Under the pieces are notes generated by a model, which had not been told where the DNA came from, made no database searches, and worked only from the letters and a program-made list of their open reading frames with translations. A program made the position numbers and the translations under genes. From positions 1,145,001 through 1,209,000 of the forward strand of contig NC_092563.1 of the NCBI RefSeq assembly GCF_037975245.1: a stretch of 64,000 nucleotides of DNA, read 5' to 3'. The first letter of the stretch is position 1; each line of letters begins with the position of its first letter. This DNA comes from Apostichopus japonicus. Taxonomy: Eukaryota; Echinodermata; Holothuroidea; Aspidochirotida; Stichopodidae. This document shows positions 35,116 to 50,107 of the stretch, one piece after another.

Positions 35116-35635
35116 ATATACAGCTCTCACACAAATAGGATACTACAGTCTGATCTTGTGGCTTAAATTCATACTAGTAAATCCCACCATCATTTCCTAC
35201 AGAAGTACATTTGTGGTCACAGAAGGCTTTGAACTCGTCTTTAACCTTTGGCTTGGCTTCAAGTGTAAAGAACAATGGACTGACTTTAATCAGTAAAGCA
35301 CTATATATACACTATTACATTGCAGCTACAGTATGTATCCTATTTACATAACATTAGGCCAGATATACTGTATTGTAAAATCTACTGTACTGTATTAACA
35401 AATTCACACAAACTACTGACGTTTGTTGTTGCATTCTTAAAAAGGTCTTCAGGATGATACAAACTTTTGCACGTAATCCACTACAGGCCAACTTGTTCAA
35501 GATTTCAAGTGATATCTCTTCTTGACCCCTCATCAACCATGTGTTTCCTGGACATATGGAATGTTGTTAAAATCCTTTTCTTAAAATGTGCTATTCTACT
35601 TAATATCTTCTTCTATCTTTTACTTCTGATATAAT

Positions 35636-36240
35636 ATCCATTCACACATCTGCTGTAGCCAGGTGCAATCTTGTTTTGTGTAATTTTGTTTCAGATATCA
35701 CATTCATACACATAGGCTTATCTGCTGTTGTCAGATGCCATCTTGTCTAGGATTATTTTGTTTCTGATATCATGCATATTTCACATATCTGCTGTAGCCA
35801 GGTGCAATCTTGTTTTGTGTAATTTTGTTTCAGATATCACATTCATACACATAGGCTTATCTGCTGTTGTCAGATGCCATCTTGTCTAGGATTATTTTGT
35901 TTCTGATATCATGCATATTTCACATATCTGCTGTAGCCAGGTGCAATCTTGTTTTGTGTAATTTTGTTTCAGATATCACATTCATACACATAGGCTTATC
36001 TGCTGTTGTCAGATGCCATCTTGTCTAGGATTATTTTGTTTCTGATATCATGCATAATTCACATATCTGCCGTTGCCAGGTGCAATCTTGTTTTGTGTAA
36101 TTTTGTTTCAGATATCATATACATTCACACATAGGCTTATCTGCTGTTGTCAGATGCCATCTTGTCTAGGATTATTTTGTTTCTGATATCATGCATAATT
36201 CACATATCTGCTGTTGCCAGGTGCAATCTTGTCTAGGGGT
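35636..36240. repeat. 138-bp tandem array of dimeric units, about 4.5 copies
   Basis: Each unit holds two related halves of about 69 bp: one with ATCTGCTGTAGCCAGGTGCA, the other with ATCTGCTGTTGTCAGATGCC. Both are followed by TTTTGTTTC(A/T)GATATCA. The pair repeats near 35650, 35788, 35926, 36068 and 36208. Confidence 0.9.
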
Positions 36241-38705
36241 ATTTTTGCCAATATTTAATTGTATGGTGTTAAAGAATTCCATAGATCATGCATGATAGAC
36301 AATTTCTATGTCCCATTTTAATCTTAAAATAGCTGTTGAATGAATGTTTGATTTACATTCCTAACATGCTAGCCATACATGTAAATGAAAGCAGGTTAAC
36401 GATTTATGGTTCGGTCCGTCAACACCACATAAATGACATTTACATACTATAAACATTCCTCAACATACCATCTAAACATACTGTCCAAACAACACCTGTG
36501 TACCTTCATCAACTGATGTCTTTACCTATCATATTTCTATCATCTTTCAATCCATTTTGCTGTTTGTTATTACTTTCTGGCATCAATCCTTGTTAACACT
36601 TTGGATGCTTTGCAATATAGTCTAAGCCCAAGATTCCGCAGAATAGATAGCTTGACATTATTTCATTTTAAATAATGGAGAAAAGGGTTAAATTCTGAGA
36701 TATGTCTTAAAGTTAATTTCAGATGATGTTTTTGCCCTTAACATATATGTGATCATAATACTGATCATAAAAATGTGTCTGCATGGGACGGATTCAAATC
36801 TACAAACAAACAGAATCAGGTACGTATCCCAGGGTGGGTGCGTGAGGGGGGGGGGGGGTTGTGGGGATGTACACCTACACTTACTGTGAGGAGGCAAGGA
36901 AGTGAATCTTTCATAATCAGAGACACTCATACACAGGCTGCAAATGACTTCTAAGCTCTTTAGAAGCCAGTACAGGTAGATGGAAAACTCAAATCCTAAG
37001 TTACTGTTATGGACGAAAGAACATTTAAATTCATCATCACATAATATGACTTTTCACCTGGATTACTTAGTTTAAGCAAACAATTTCCATCTTCTGCATA
37101 AATTAGTAAACATAAAGTAATGAATACCCATTTACTGGTTAACTAGACAACACACATATTCCTCCTAGCCATGCATTTATTCAAGATCAATTTCTAAATG
37201 GCCTCCTGTTCTTGGAAGTTAAACCAGTAATTCATACCTCTTCTTACTCTACTTAGTCAAAGCCTATAAAGTAAGATAGCGAAATATTTTGCTGGTTTGT
37301 CCAATTTCACAGTAGAATAAGAGTGCTGAGGTTGTCAGCAAGGAATGAAGTAATTCAAAAATAATAATAAATAATGTAACTGTGTAACTTTTGAATTTTC
37401 TTCACGGTAGTCCAAACAGCCTACAACAAAGTTGGTCGTCCAACATGATTGTCTAGTGAAAGAGTTTTACTGAGTCGGACTCCCAACTGCTGCATAATTT
37501 ATAACTTGGTTATCAATCAGACATTGCTTTGCAAGTTCAACGAGAAACCGAGTCATTTCAGAACACTAGACGACCGAGCAGACTTGTACATGGTCTGTTC
37601 TTGTAATCATAAGTCATACAGTACTTACGTACTGTATTCTTGGAAGCATCTTGGACATCTGGAATCGAGATACTGGCGCGACAGTGAGACTTACCTAATT
37701 GTGCTCAAGCTTACAGAAACCTGTACTCGGACTTACAGTATTATGATTACCTTTAAAACTCACACTGCACAGCAAGTGTGCAATAATTATGGGGAGACAG
37801 GTAAGTGCAAATGGAAGCAATGTTTGTAATACTTGTGCTAATAGTATGTCATGGGCAACAAGTCTGCAACATGTCTTGACAAAACTTGGTCGGGTCAGCT
37901 AGAACTTGCTCTGTCTTCTCCATGGACCAATTGAAACCACCATCCTAACTTCCTCAGAATAAATGCTCACTGAATAGATGCAAGACATGTAGACCAGTAC
38001 TGTATCACTTTAAAGAAGTAATCAGATACCTTATAAGTTTGAAAAAGATTATTCCTGTTCCTACATTAGCAATCAGTTATGGGAATAGTTAAGATATTCT
38101 ACTCCTTCTGTCTAGACAGCATGACCTATAAGCAGTTACATGTATCATCTAATGTCAGGAAGTTCTTGATGAATAAAGATCTGCTGAAGCCTGTGCAAGA
38201 AATACAGCTGGCAGCCATCATAAACAGGAGATATTGAAGATGGGGGGGGGAGGACATTTCCCATCAGATGAGGTGGTACACACAGGTCAATTAGCTGGCT
38301 GGCCTGGCTTGATTATTTACTGTATTTATTACAGTCATTCAGAGAAATAATAAGGACAAATAAATATGACAAAGTCATATTTTAAGCACAAAAATTGATT
38401 AAAATTAGAGCAAGCGTGACATTTTTTTCTTCTGGGGTGGAATCATATCACACATAAATTGGATAAAGTATAATTGATAATTAATTATGGGCACAGAAGA
38501 TATTTGTTCATATTAACACAAGATATGGAAGAATGTTGAAATGTTACAAATGTTTTCTTGTATTCTTGTGTTGTTGTGTTGTTGAGATGTGAGGTGTAAA
38601 ATATTGTTGTCAAGCCTGTCACATGTGTGGATGATTACAAAGGAACCTAAGAGACTGGTCTTTCAAACCACAATTCAAAATAGTGTCTACGGTATATCCA
38701 ATCTG

Positions 38706-39120
38706 TAATAATAATAATAATAAATGATACATATATAGCGCCAAATCAGTAGGCAAAAGTCACTGCTCAAGGCGCTTGTACATACCTGCAGTACTACAGA
38801 CAGTAAGCAATTCTAACAGGGCGGGAACCGTTCCATAAAAACGGCTAGAAAATCCCTCCCTTTTCAAAAGAAGAATACTTATCGGGCTGTGCCCGCTTAG
38901 TGGATGGAAAAACTAAAATCCTAGGTTCCAATCCGTACGAAAATCACTGAGAAAATCCAGACAGACAAAATTGTGAAATGTTGGCACTTTGGATCCAAAA
39001 TGAGAAGGGCAATGACCGGGGGAGCCGGTCATAGAGGGCGCAGGGTTTTAAAAGGTTACCAGGACATTCTAGGCACCTTAGAACAAGGGTGCTAAGGTTG
39101 TGGGGAGACAGGTAAGCGAA
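38706..39120 (+). repeat. Dispersed repeat family 2, longest copy
   Basis: Runs from an AAT microsatellite and TATATAGCGCCAAATC, through GGGCTGTGCCCGCTTAGTGG, AATGACCGGGGGAGCCGGTC and GAACAAGGGTGCTAAGG, to GGGGAGACAGGTAAGC. Parts recur at 54290-54505, 55145-55480 (reverse) and 56375-56745. No coding capacity seen; probably a non-autonomous element. Confidence 0.7.
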
Positions 39121-39406
39121 AAGTGAAGTAAATTAAAGGAAAAGCACCCCACCACCCCTTTGTATGTGAATTAACATGCACAGTTCACACCAAAAAAATC
39201 CTTTTTCTAAGACTGACCGAATCAAATTGTCTGATTTCATAATATTATACTTCACTGCCAGGTACATGAAAGCAATTGTTGTGTTGAGATTTAGGTAATG
39301 TTAAACCAGTCACACCTGTGATAATAATTAAGCAAAACCAATTAAGAAAGTCAATAACACAAAACAATACAGCTGGGTTCAGGATTAGGAATGCAGATCT
39401 AAATAT

Positions 39407-39625
<219 letters not shown>

Positions 39626-40812
39626 TTTTAATATGAATGAGGGAGTAGTAGTATAAATTGATTTAACACAAGCATTGAAACTAGGTCAACCTTACCTATA
39701 TATTTATATTAAAGCATTCTATAACGTCAATTGATTAACATTAAATTTCAGAGTCTATATCCTTTATTTCAATGTGCTTTCTATTTTGTAACTGAATTTG
39801 TTAAAATATCAATATATATAGGCACATATAAGCTAATATAAGCTTCTTTAAGCATAGTATGGATATACCAAATTGTTAGTTACACTTCCATATATTTCTC
39901 TAGTGATTGCATGCCTCCACAACAATATATGTTAGATGGAATTCAGCACACAGCAAGAGTTTTGTCTAAAATATTAGCTTACAATAAGAATATGATAACA
40001 AAAAGGAACAGATTTTTGCCCCAATCAATCAAAACATGTATTCAAACCTAGCTTCAAACATTTACCTAAATTCCTTCATGTTGTTTCCATCGATCATGAC
40101 TATGAATAAAACTAGTTTTACAAGTCACAGACAAGTGACATACTTTGTTATAATACCATCAGTGTCAAACAAAGACTGAAGGCCTCATTCTAACTACCGA
40201 CTGCTGGGAATTGGAGGTAAGATATCACATCATGCTCAATGCTGCTGGGTTAGTATACGGTGGGCGGTCATATGCAGTCAATGGCCACCCCATTACTTCG
40301 CCCTGGAATTTCTTTTTCATCAACGATGGTATAAAAAGTGCCTGTACTTGGCTGAGATGAAGATTAAAATGTTCTTATGGAACATGGATGTCGGTGAATT
40401 TAGTTTACTGTATCTCTTGAAAGTTCCAATGAGGATTGTGCAGCGATATAGAATGTAATTATCGATGACCTACTGTACTGTATGCTGTGTAGACTTAATC
40501 CGATATCACATCGCAAAATGTTATAGCAAAGTTATCAGTTTGCTAGACAAGTGTGCAGATGTATAAACACTGAACAGTAGTTTAGTCGAATCCATAGAAA
40601 CCAGTTTATAAGTGACAAACTTCAATGCCTGCAAAGCTGCTGCACAAACTTTGAATACTATATAATATCCTGCTATTAGAACCCCTTAAATCATGAATAC
40701 CATTGGTTGATGATATGCATTATAACACTAGGGTATGTATGCTATCACAGTATACTGTATATCATGACAGTAATTAAGTCTACAGCATGTCAAAGAAGTC
40801 TCTCTCGTCAAA

Positions 40813-41330
40813 GAGGTCATAGCTCCATCCTTTCATCAATTAATTATGCATTACTTGATCAACTAATGTATCCATTATCTGATTAATAAGCACAATTTTA
40901 CAATCATTATTATTTAATTTTTTAGTCATATTCAATATGACAAATCTCTACTGTTAATACAGATACATCAAAAGCTTAATCGTGTCCACAACAATTGATT
41001 TTAGAGCATTCACAGATTAATTAAAAAAGTAAATTCATCTAATATTCTCTTAAGATCAAAATAATGGAGGTAATAGCTCTGTCCTTTCATTAATTAACTG
41101 ATTATTAATCATTTGTTGAATTAGTGTATTCATTAAATTGATTAATTAGCAAATTTTTAAGCAATATTCAAGATGACAATTCTGTAGAACTGCTCCAATT
41201 GAAACAATCTAACCTGAATACTTTTCACAATGTTCAATCGCTTTAAAGGATATTCAATTTCAGAGACTAATTACAAAGTAAATTAATTAAACACTCCAAA
41301 GTAACTGAAATGAAGACGGAGTTACAGACA
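40813..41330. repeat. Diverged tandem duplication, about 255-bp unit
   Basis: GAGGTCATAGCTCCATCCTT at 40821 aligns with GAGGTAATAGCTCTGTCCTT at 41069. Matching TTAATTA-rich, ATTCAATATGACAA/ATTCAAGATGACAA and AGAGCATTC-like stretches follow in the same order. Identity looks moderate, so this is an old duplication in an intron. Confidence 0.6.
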
Positions 41331-42584
41331 ATGGCCGATTCATTTACCAAGAAGGTTATTCGGCTAATAAATGGAGGCCACCCACACCTTGAACTTCCTG
41401 TCAATCCACAAATATATATTTATAGATCAAAGTCTTATTATTTTAATCATGTATGAATAGCACGAAATGTTCCAATTGGTTTCAAGTACATTTCAAAATT
41501 CAAACACCATCTGTCACCACTCGATTGTGTGCATTTTCCCATTTATGTTATCTTTATGGAATGTTGGAGGCCGATGACAGAGCTAGCTTGTCCACAGATC
41601 TGCTGAGAATGTCTCAGACTACTTAAATACATTAATGTGAACAATGGCAAATCATCCGCAAACATTAAAAACAAACTGGAAAAGAGCAAAGAAGATTCCT
41701 GCTAAACAGGATTCAACCCAGTGAAGTCAGGGTCATAGGTCACAAGCCCCAGCTAGCTGCACTCGGTAGAGTCTCTACCAATGTCTTGAAATGTTTCACA
41801 AACTATCATTTTACAAGAACTTGTCAATAATTGACCTATGTAATTGAATGGCCACGAGAAACAAAACCACACCCTGTATGACGTGCATAGATAGTGAACT
41901 AATTGTCACTGTTATGACAATACAAACCTCAAAACAAATGAGCCAGATTAAAACAATCAACGTTTAAAACTCTTAGAAGTACAATACTCTATATTGCCAT
42001 GAAAGTCTGCTATCTGATGATAAACTTGATGTATACCTACTGCACCTTTAGTCAATACTGGTTGAGATACGCCCTTCACTTTATAGGCCTATATACAAAC
42101 GAACAAACACCAATTAACATTCAATCATGTTATACAGTTACATCTTAGAGATCATGATTTAAAACCTTAATTGAGCACTTTTCAATGACACGTATAAACA
42201 TGCCAAGATAACAACAACGTTTTGATATCTTAACCGTGTTTTGTTCTCGCTGAAGTGTTAATACGTACAGTAGATAATGAAAACGAAGAGCTCTCAAGAC
42301 ACATCTGACTTGCATAGAAATACTTCTGTTTTAAATTACCTCCAAATTTACTGGAAGGAGGGGGTGACTTTAGAGAGGATCTTTGGGGTAAGGGGGGGGG
42401 GTAAAGTGCAAGAATGTTACTAGATTTTAGACTATAGGATAGAAACTACAGAGTGCATATATGTACAATAGAGTAGACGGGTGACATAATAAATGATAGT
42501 AACATGTATAAATATCACTAGCTATGCATGTTACTCAATGGCAAAATCAATTCATGTGTTACAATTGTTAACATAAACACAAAA

Positions 42585-42765
42585 CACGAGAAATTTCAGC
42601 GTATATTTTATGTAGTCTCTTCTGTATACTGTTACTTGTCATTTAGCCTTTGAAGAAGATCCTGCTAGGATCGAACGTCAGGCCAACTTATTTTTACACA
42701 TTCTATTACACAGGCTCTCTAGTGGATAAGCAGTTTGCTAACAGTTTTATTTCATTTTATGGAGT
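42585..42765 (+). repeat. Dispersed repeat copy B (hammerhead-like family)
   Basis: Contains TTACTTGTCATTTAGCC, then TTTGAAGAAGATCCTGCT, AGGATCGAACGTCAGGCC, and the same tail as copy A (ACACAGGCTCTCTAGTGG, GATAAGCAGTTTGCTAACAG). It shows the GATCC/GGATC hairpin intact, but one A of GAAA is lost. Confidence 0.8.
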
Positions 42766-45366
42766 GCTTGAAGTAATCAGTAGCAAAAGTTCTGATTCTC
42801 TTATCCTTCAAAAACTTAACTAAGGTAAAAAACAAACTAAGTGTTAAAGAAAGCTGATTCTAGAGGATGTAAAAATCCTCAGCATTGCTCTCATGTTAGG
42901 TTAAGATGAAGATATTCTGCCCATGCCCCCTATCCTCCCCCGCCCCTATCACATGCCATATATCCATCTGTAAATATTAACTTGTGTGCTGCACCGCATA
43001 TATCTCTGTAATTCATAACAGATGGTCCTGCTGCTGCAGCTAATCTCAAAATTTAACAAACCACAGTGGAATCTTAGCATTTCCACCAAAATTTCTGTCC
43101 CTCAGCAGACTGTAACTAAACTAAATTTAAAATCATTAATTCAAAGACAATTCTGGTTATGTGGGTTGGGAACATGTCTGCAGGCTAATTCATGTGGGAA
43201 GTCCGTCAATGTTATAACCAATTACATCACTTTATCACAACAACAAAAAGCTGTGAGGTTCATAGCATGTCCCAGAAAACTGAATCTGACTTTAAAAGTT
43301 ACAGTATATGGCTTTCGACCTGAACTGAAAGACAAATCCTTTATTATGACCGAAGACGCATTGCTCAGGTACCAGTTCACACAGTACATTGTGTAGTTTT
43401 ACATTTCCGTCAAAAGTCAGGTCAGGTCAGGTATCAGGTACAATTATTACCCGGCCTAGCCCTCTTTTTAAAGCCAATTGTTAACTTTGGTTCATTATAA
43501 CAATATGAATACAGTACTCATTATCAGACTGGGGTGTAGCACTTTCTCCTTCTCCTCCCCTCCATCCCCCCCCACCCAGAGCTTTCTGCTCATCAGGCCT
43601 AGTTTTTGCAGTAGCCCATATATATATGCACTGGTTCGATTAGCTAAACAAGTACAAGAATATGGTCTAGATTAACATTATTTTGATGTTTCAAAATTGG
43701 GTTCAGTTTATTTGTCCTAACACAACATAATTCTACATGCAAGGTTCTACTGACATGACCCTATTTTACACACAGCCTATATATATAATCTGTACAGATC
43801 GACGGTACATGGGGCATTTCAAACTAATACATGGAGTCAACAAGATTTAGGGAGTGATTGTTGAGAAGGTCACTTCGACAAAACTACAAACAGTGACTTC
43901 CTTCCATCAACATGGCCATGGTGTAACCATCTCCCTTGAATATATTAATCATTTCAGCATTTTAGAAACCTACAAAATGAACAGTAAGGGAAGGTGCATA
44001 CATCAAGTAAATACTGCTAAGGTCATACGTGATCACTCTTAACAAATACATACCGGACATACCTGTACCGGGCAGCTTAGAAGGCTAGCAGGGTGGGGAG
44101 GGGGGAGGGAATATACCCGATGGGAGAGAGGAATGAGAAAGGAGGAAAAAAGAAGATGAGGGACCATTAGGGTATAGGGTGAAGGGCAAATGAACACCTT
44201 ACCTACAATGATTCATGATAAAGTTTAGCTGTGACCTTTGTTGACTTGCCCTTGAGAGATATACTTTTGACATACTGTATAGACTTACTATTATAATATA
44301 TACTATGATAAACTGTGTGATAGGGTAAACTGTGTAATTCTAAAATGCATAACAATTCCTTATAGCTACGTATGGCTAAGTAATTATCATATATAAGCAA
44401 GGAGATGTCAACCTCTGAAAAAGACAACATATGTTTATATATTCACATTTGAATATCGTGCAAAAACTATCCTTTAGTAATTCAGATTGTTGACACTCTA
44501 AATTAAGCAATGTCACTTGTAGGGTTGACTTTTACATTTAAAGGTAAACATTTACATCTGACTTTGGTGCCATAGATGGCAGATATAGCCACGTAGTCAA
44601 GTTAAAAAGCAGACCGAGATAAAAAGTCCCAGAATGCATTGCATTAATGAAATTCAAAACCTGCATGTCCATGCTTGCCTGTGAAAAACTAATTTTCAAC
44701 CTAAATTTGTGTTAATTATTAGCAGAGAATAGGTAAACTAATCACCAAAGTCAATGTAACAATGACCGGTTCAATAACTTGTAATCTGGTTCAAAAGGCA
44801 CTATATTTATAGTAAACTCAAAATGTACTTAAAATCTGAGTAAACACAGTTGCTGGGATAAATTGAGCCATCATACATTCCTAGGAAAGATCATATCATT
44901 GACAAGATCCATGCAAAGTTATGACTTTCTGTGTGATAATCTTTCTTTCCAACAGTTTTGAGGGCAAAGTTAATGTCACACCCAAAATGATAGTACCTAG
45001 ATTTATTTAAGATAACACACCAAGAACACTTTAACCATAAATCAATCCTGATGAAATGGTCAGACAATGATGATATTTGTTGGCTATATATCTTGGGAAC
45101 TGTCAATCATGGATATCGATACTGATTGATTGATATTGATCGGTTCACCAGATCATTACAAGGTCACATGTAAACATTACTTGATTATATTTCTAATTAT
45201 ATTCCCTAGCAACCCTGGACCTTTGAACGATCCCACTGATAATTATTTTATTCTAACTCTGAATGTTATCATTATGATTCCAGTACAGTAATTCAGTTAT
45301 AGCATTGTTAAGTGAGACCCTTGCCACTGTCAAATGCACTGGAATCATGCTTTAACCCTTAGTGTC

Positions 45367-45396
45367 AGGGGAGGGGGAGGGGGAAGGGGGAGGGGC
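45367..45396 (+). other. G-run cluster (G-quadruplex-capable)
   Basis: Several runs of four or five G separated by A on the + strand, which is the template strand of the host gene. Similar G-rich tracts lie at 36847-36860 and 51509-51541. Confidence 0.5.
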
Positions 45397-48300
45397 AAAC
45401 CTCATCGAGCCATGCCAAGAAGCATGGCTCCTGCAGGTTTGCAAAACATTTTTTAAACCAAAATAAAGACTATTCTCCAAATTGAGAAATCCAAAATTCC
45501 TGAAAAATAGTCCACTAAAGCTTCTAATGCGCCAAATAAGTATTGTTACAGTACACCCTACTGTACATTAAGGGTCAAAGGTCAAAATATATGCTATCAA
45601 ATTGTCCCATGGGAGGGACAATGGGGCCTCATAACTTAAAAAAAAGTTTTCTATGAGTGAAACTGATTGGCTTTCTACAACATTTTGGCAGGCAAACTGA
45701 CAACCTTTCAAATTTCGGTGTACTTTCTGTGGTGAAATGGAAAGTTAATACTTACTGTTTGACATTGGTATCTGACAACTCAAGTGACATTGAAACTGTA
45801 TTTAGATATTGGTAGATATGATCTGACTGACATAATTAAACTTTTCCACTCACTTCTCTGTTTGCTGTTTCTTCATTGGCCTTATATGTGTCTATTATAC
45901 TTAAATGCAGATTTTTCCTGTCAAATGCCTCCATGTTAAATGACAATTAACTTTGACTAATTTACATGATTTTTGTTTCTGATAGATGATGATAATTATA
46001 GTTTTACTGGAGGTCTGCAATATTCTACCCAACATTTATATTGCTAAAAGTTTAAAAGTTTTCTTCTACAGAAGATGCACCTTCCAATTCTATTCAAATA
46101 AAGCCAGTCGCACACTGCCTCCGAACGGACAGACGGACGGACTCATCTACTCCATTGTCATAGCCTCATAGGGACCTAGTCTTTTACCATTCTCAAGACC
46201 CCTTTATAGTCTGATGAGGTCTGTTTTCTGTTAACGACCTTTATTAGTTTTACAATTAATACACTGCAATGATGTAGTGTTATGCCAATGTCACAAATAG
46301 TGTCAAAGCTATTCAAAGTAAAAAAAACAAAATTAAATTTTCTGATTAGTGAAGCAAAAGTCTTCATAAATAGTGTAAGTAGAAAACAAAAATAAATAAA
46401 TAATAATAATCATAAATAAAAATTGGAAATTTTCAAATTTCTTATTTCAACTGTGTTTGATACTTTTAGTACTATGAAAAGTGAACCCACCACTGGTGAT
46501 AAAATGCTGAGAACTGAGTTGGATTCATTCATTTATTATATACTTGATGAAACAACTCGAGAGGGAGGAGGGTGGTATAGTGTGATCCTGATCAGATGCA
46601 AGCCGACCTTTGGTTTGAAAACTTTTCAACTGCAATCTTAAAAGAATAGTCCAGGTCATTTCACCTTAGATTGGATAGGGTTACTAGTTTGTCTAAAGGG
46701 GATGTGAAGTTTATAAAATACCAATACCTATGGCACATTCACATGTTGGATGCATCCAATTGTGGAGTATAAAATTAGACGTAAATTTTAAAGGAAAACA
46801 AAACATTATTAATCATTGTGCTACAATGACATCACATCTGTTTGCTCCAAGTTCACTTTTGGTACGAAAGGAGGCAACTTCAACTGTCAATATCTCAAAA
46901 AAGGTACATAGGAATTGAATGCAAATTTCACTAGAATGCTCAGATTATGTTCCTCTTTAACATATCAAAATGAAAATTTTGACCTGGACTATTCTTTAAA
47001 ACAGTTGCTTCAAGAGCCTCATAAATGTATGCTGATGTAAGCTATAATTGGACCAGTAAAGGGAAGTCTGTATACTCTACCTCATAATCATGTGGATGTT
47101 CTCACTTCAGATGAGTAACCGTTTAACCTCGTATATTTGTGCACAAGAGGAAAGGGGGTTAATATGGAAACAACTTCCTGACATCTCAAGTGCATGGAAA
47201 CTCACTTTTTCTGATTAATATAGACTGAATAGAAGTATTCTTGTACCTCCTTAGCTCCTATGATGACAGCAGTCATATAGGAGGTTAAACTGTTACTCTC
47301 CAGGAGTGGCAACTACCAGTCGGATCCCGGTTGTCAGCGAACCGTGCTTTAATATGGTCCAATCAAAATGTATGCATTAGAACTGTTCTCCTGTAAGTAA
47401 TGTATTATAAGTGTAAAAGCCTTCTTTGGTCGTATTGCATGCTCGGCCATAAAGATGGTGTATATATAGTTAACTGGATTTATAGTTGCACATTGGACTA
47501 TTGCCCCAATACGCAAAATCCTTCCTTTTGGGAAGGGAATTAGCATCCATCACCTAGGATCGGGGTCAATGAATGTCCAAAATACTTTGTCATCTGTTAA
47601 TGTTTGGCTCAGATTGGATGACCTATGGGAAAAGATGATGATTTGCCATGTGGTTATACAATATAAGCCATTGCTTTAGATAGGTTAACTGCTGTGTACA
47701 TGCTCAAATCCACAAAGCAGCATCATGCATAATGCATATAAGTCACCTACATACCCATGCACAGTGCATTAAATGCACAGCCTACTGTACTGTAGGAATA
47801 TATACAGTATATCACAAAAACAGCATAGCTGATTGGCTGACAGTGGTACCAACTTGCTGTCAAAGCAATCTCAATACTGACAATTACATGTTGATAAACA
47901 AACTTGATATGAAACTTTCTAAATGTGCAACTATTAACTTTGTATCTGTTTTGATAAAGGCCAAGATGTCTCTCTACCAAAGGTAGGATATTTTGAAAGT
48001 TTTTCTATTGGGAGGAAATTACATGTGTAAACATTGTAATAATCATCTTAAGCTACAGTAGGTAGATAGGAGGAGCACATACTGTATGTATAGGAGACGG
48101 ACCTGTAAGAGTGCTCTAAATTTATGTAATTCATAACATATTTATGTTGGACATCACCTATCTCCTCACACAATTAATGGCTGTACTATACACCGTCTGA
48201 GAGATACACGTACAAAAAATTATGGTAACTTGTGATGTTGAATGGGGTGCCTTTGCCTACCTCAGTTTTTGAGAAAGCAGTCAGATGCTGGGGTATACAT

Positions 48301-49047
48301 TTTGGTCCGTCAGATGGGGACGTTAATTGGCGGTCCCGGGAGAAGTTATGTGAGCCAATTCACACCCCGACCTCGTTATCTGAACATTTATCAAAAAGAG
48401 AAGGCTTGTAGTAAGCCGGTGTTCATCCACAATCTAACACTGATAGGGTCTCAAATAAGCTAATGTAAGGCTTCATTATCCTTGGGTCTCTAAACTAAAA
48501 CTTAAATTACAATTTTTCCTTGTACTGCAACAAAAACTGCACGTAAATTTCCCACTGGGTGAGAGGAAGGACTTTGCCAACAATCCCATGACAATTAACA
48601 GTCCTTTGTCGTTTCCATGTTTCATGAACTGGAAATTAATACGTTTCGCTTAAATATAGACACAATTTGACCCAGAATAAGTCTTAAAACCTAATACATC
48701 ACTTGAATTACTGTCACATGTACTGAGTTCTACTGAAACTACCACTGTTAATTGGTCCTTTTCCAACTTAGGCGACAAATTTAATCAATGAACCGCAAAG
48801 AGAGAGAGTATATTCCCCAAATTTGACAGGAGGAAGGGAATTGAAAAGCAGTTGGAATCTCACAATTTAACTGTAGCACGTACTGCACACCACACACACG
48901 TACACGCCGATTGGAGGGGAAAAACTTTGATTTTTGGACTCGGAAATGCGTCTATCCCAAAATTAGAATAACATCCTATAAGTATTTCCTGAATTATCAG
49001 CATTTAACAGTTACTATGTACATATGTGTATTAGCAACCAATACAAT

Positions 49048-49165
<118 letters not shown>

Positions 49166-50107
49166 AACTATTATATGTAAATTGAAAATGCTTAAAAAAC
49201 ACCCCTGTGCTCTGTACGATTCCATTGCAAACTCAAATTACAGATTTATCTTGAGAACTTTTTAACAAGGTTCCTCACGACGAAGAAAATTTGTTTTGAA
49301 AGAGAATCGTCAAAATCAACCTACAGGAGATTCGTGCCAGCTTATAAATCTGAAGCCTAAACATACCTTCTGATTGGTTCTTTTAAAATATTCATCCAAA
49401 TATGCACATTTCCTGAAGGAGCCTCAAGTTGCCGACATTTAATTACATGTTTTCTGGTATGGTCCGATGGTTTATGCAAATAAGGTTATGCAAATTTATG
49501 CATATAAGACTTGTAATAATTTCCTTATGCTGCTAATTTCTTGAAGTTCTCAGAGACTGTTTTGGGTCAAAGTGAAATGGAAAATGACAAATTTATGGAG
49601 ACAAGCTTTTAGTACTGTACACAATAAAACAGATTTGAAATTTAACAATCTTCAGCTTGTCCCAGACCTCTTAATTTTACTTGAGTAAAACCGTCATAAT
49701 TAAGCTTCTTTCTCATCCCAGGGATGAGTGACATTTTCATTTCATAACATACGGCAAGCTGTGTATACCACGTAAAGTATGAGTTATAAAATTTATGCAT
49801 GGACACAATGCATATATAGGAATATTTAGCTTATAATGTCAGCCAAACACAAAAACTTAATATGGTCTAGTTGTACTGAAAGAACCTGAAGTTAGGAGAG
49901 ATGACCAAGATTTCCGTAATACCAATTGTCTATTGGTGAGAAAGTTGAGCAAAATGCTTGTATCCAAACTGCACCACCATTACAATAAAAGTCAATACTC
50001 TTTACGGCACCTTTGTACATAAAATGTTGAATGAACAAGTAACTGCCACAATAACCTACAGTATATTAATCCATATTATCTCCATTTGGTTGAAACATAT
50101 TCATAAA

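Noticed and set aside
37449-37829. 126-codon frame on +
   Set aside because: No recognisable motif; the region ends in a fragment of a dispersed repeat (GGGGAGACAGGTAAG).
43022-43396. 124-codon frame on +
   Set aside because: No recognisable domain, intronic position, and AT-rich composition like its surroundings.
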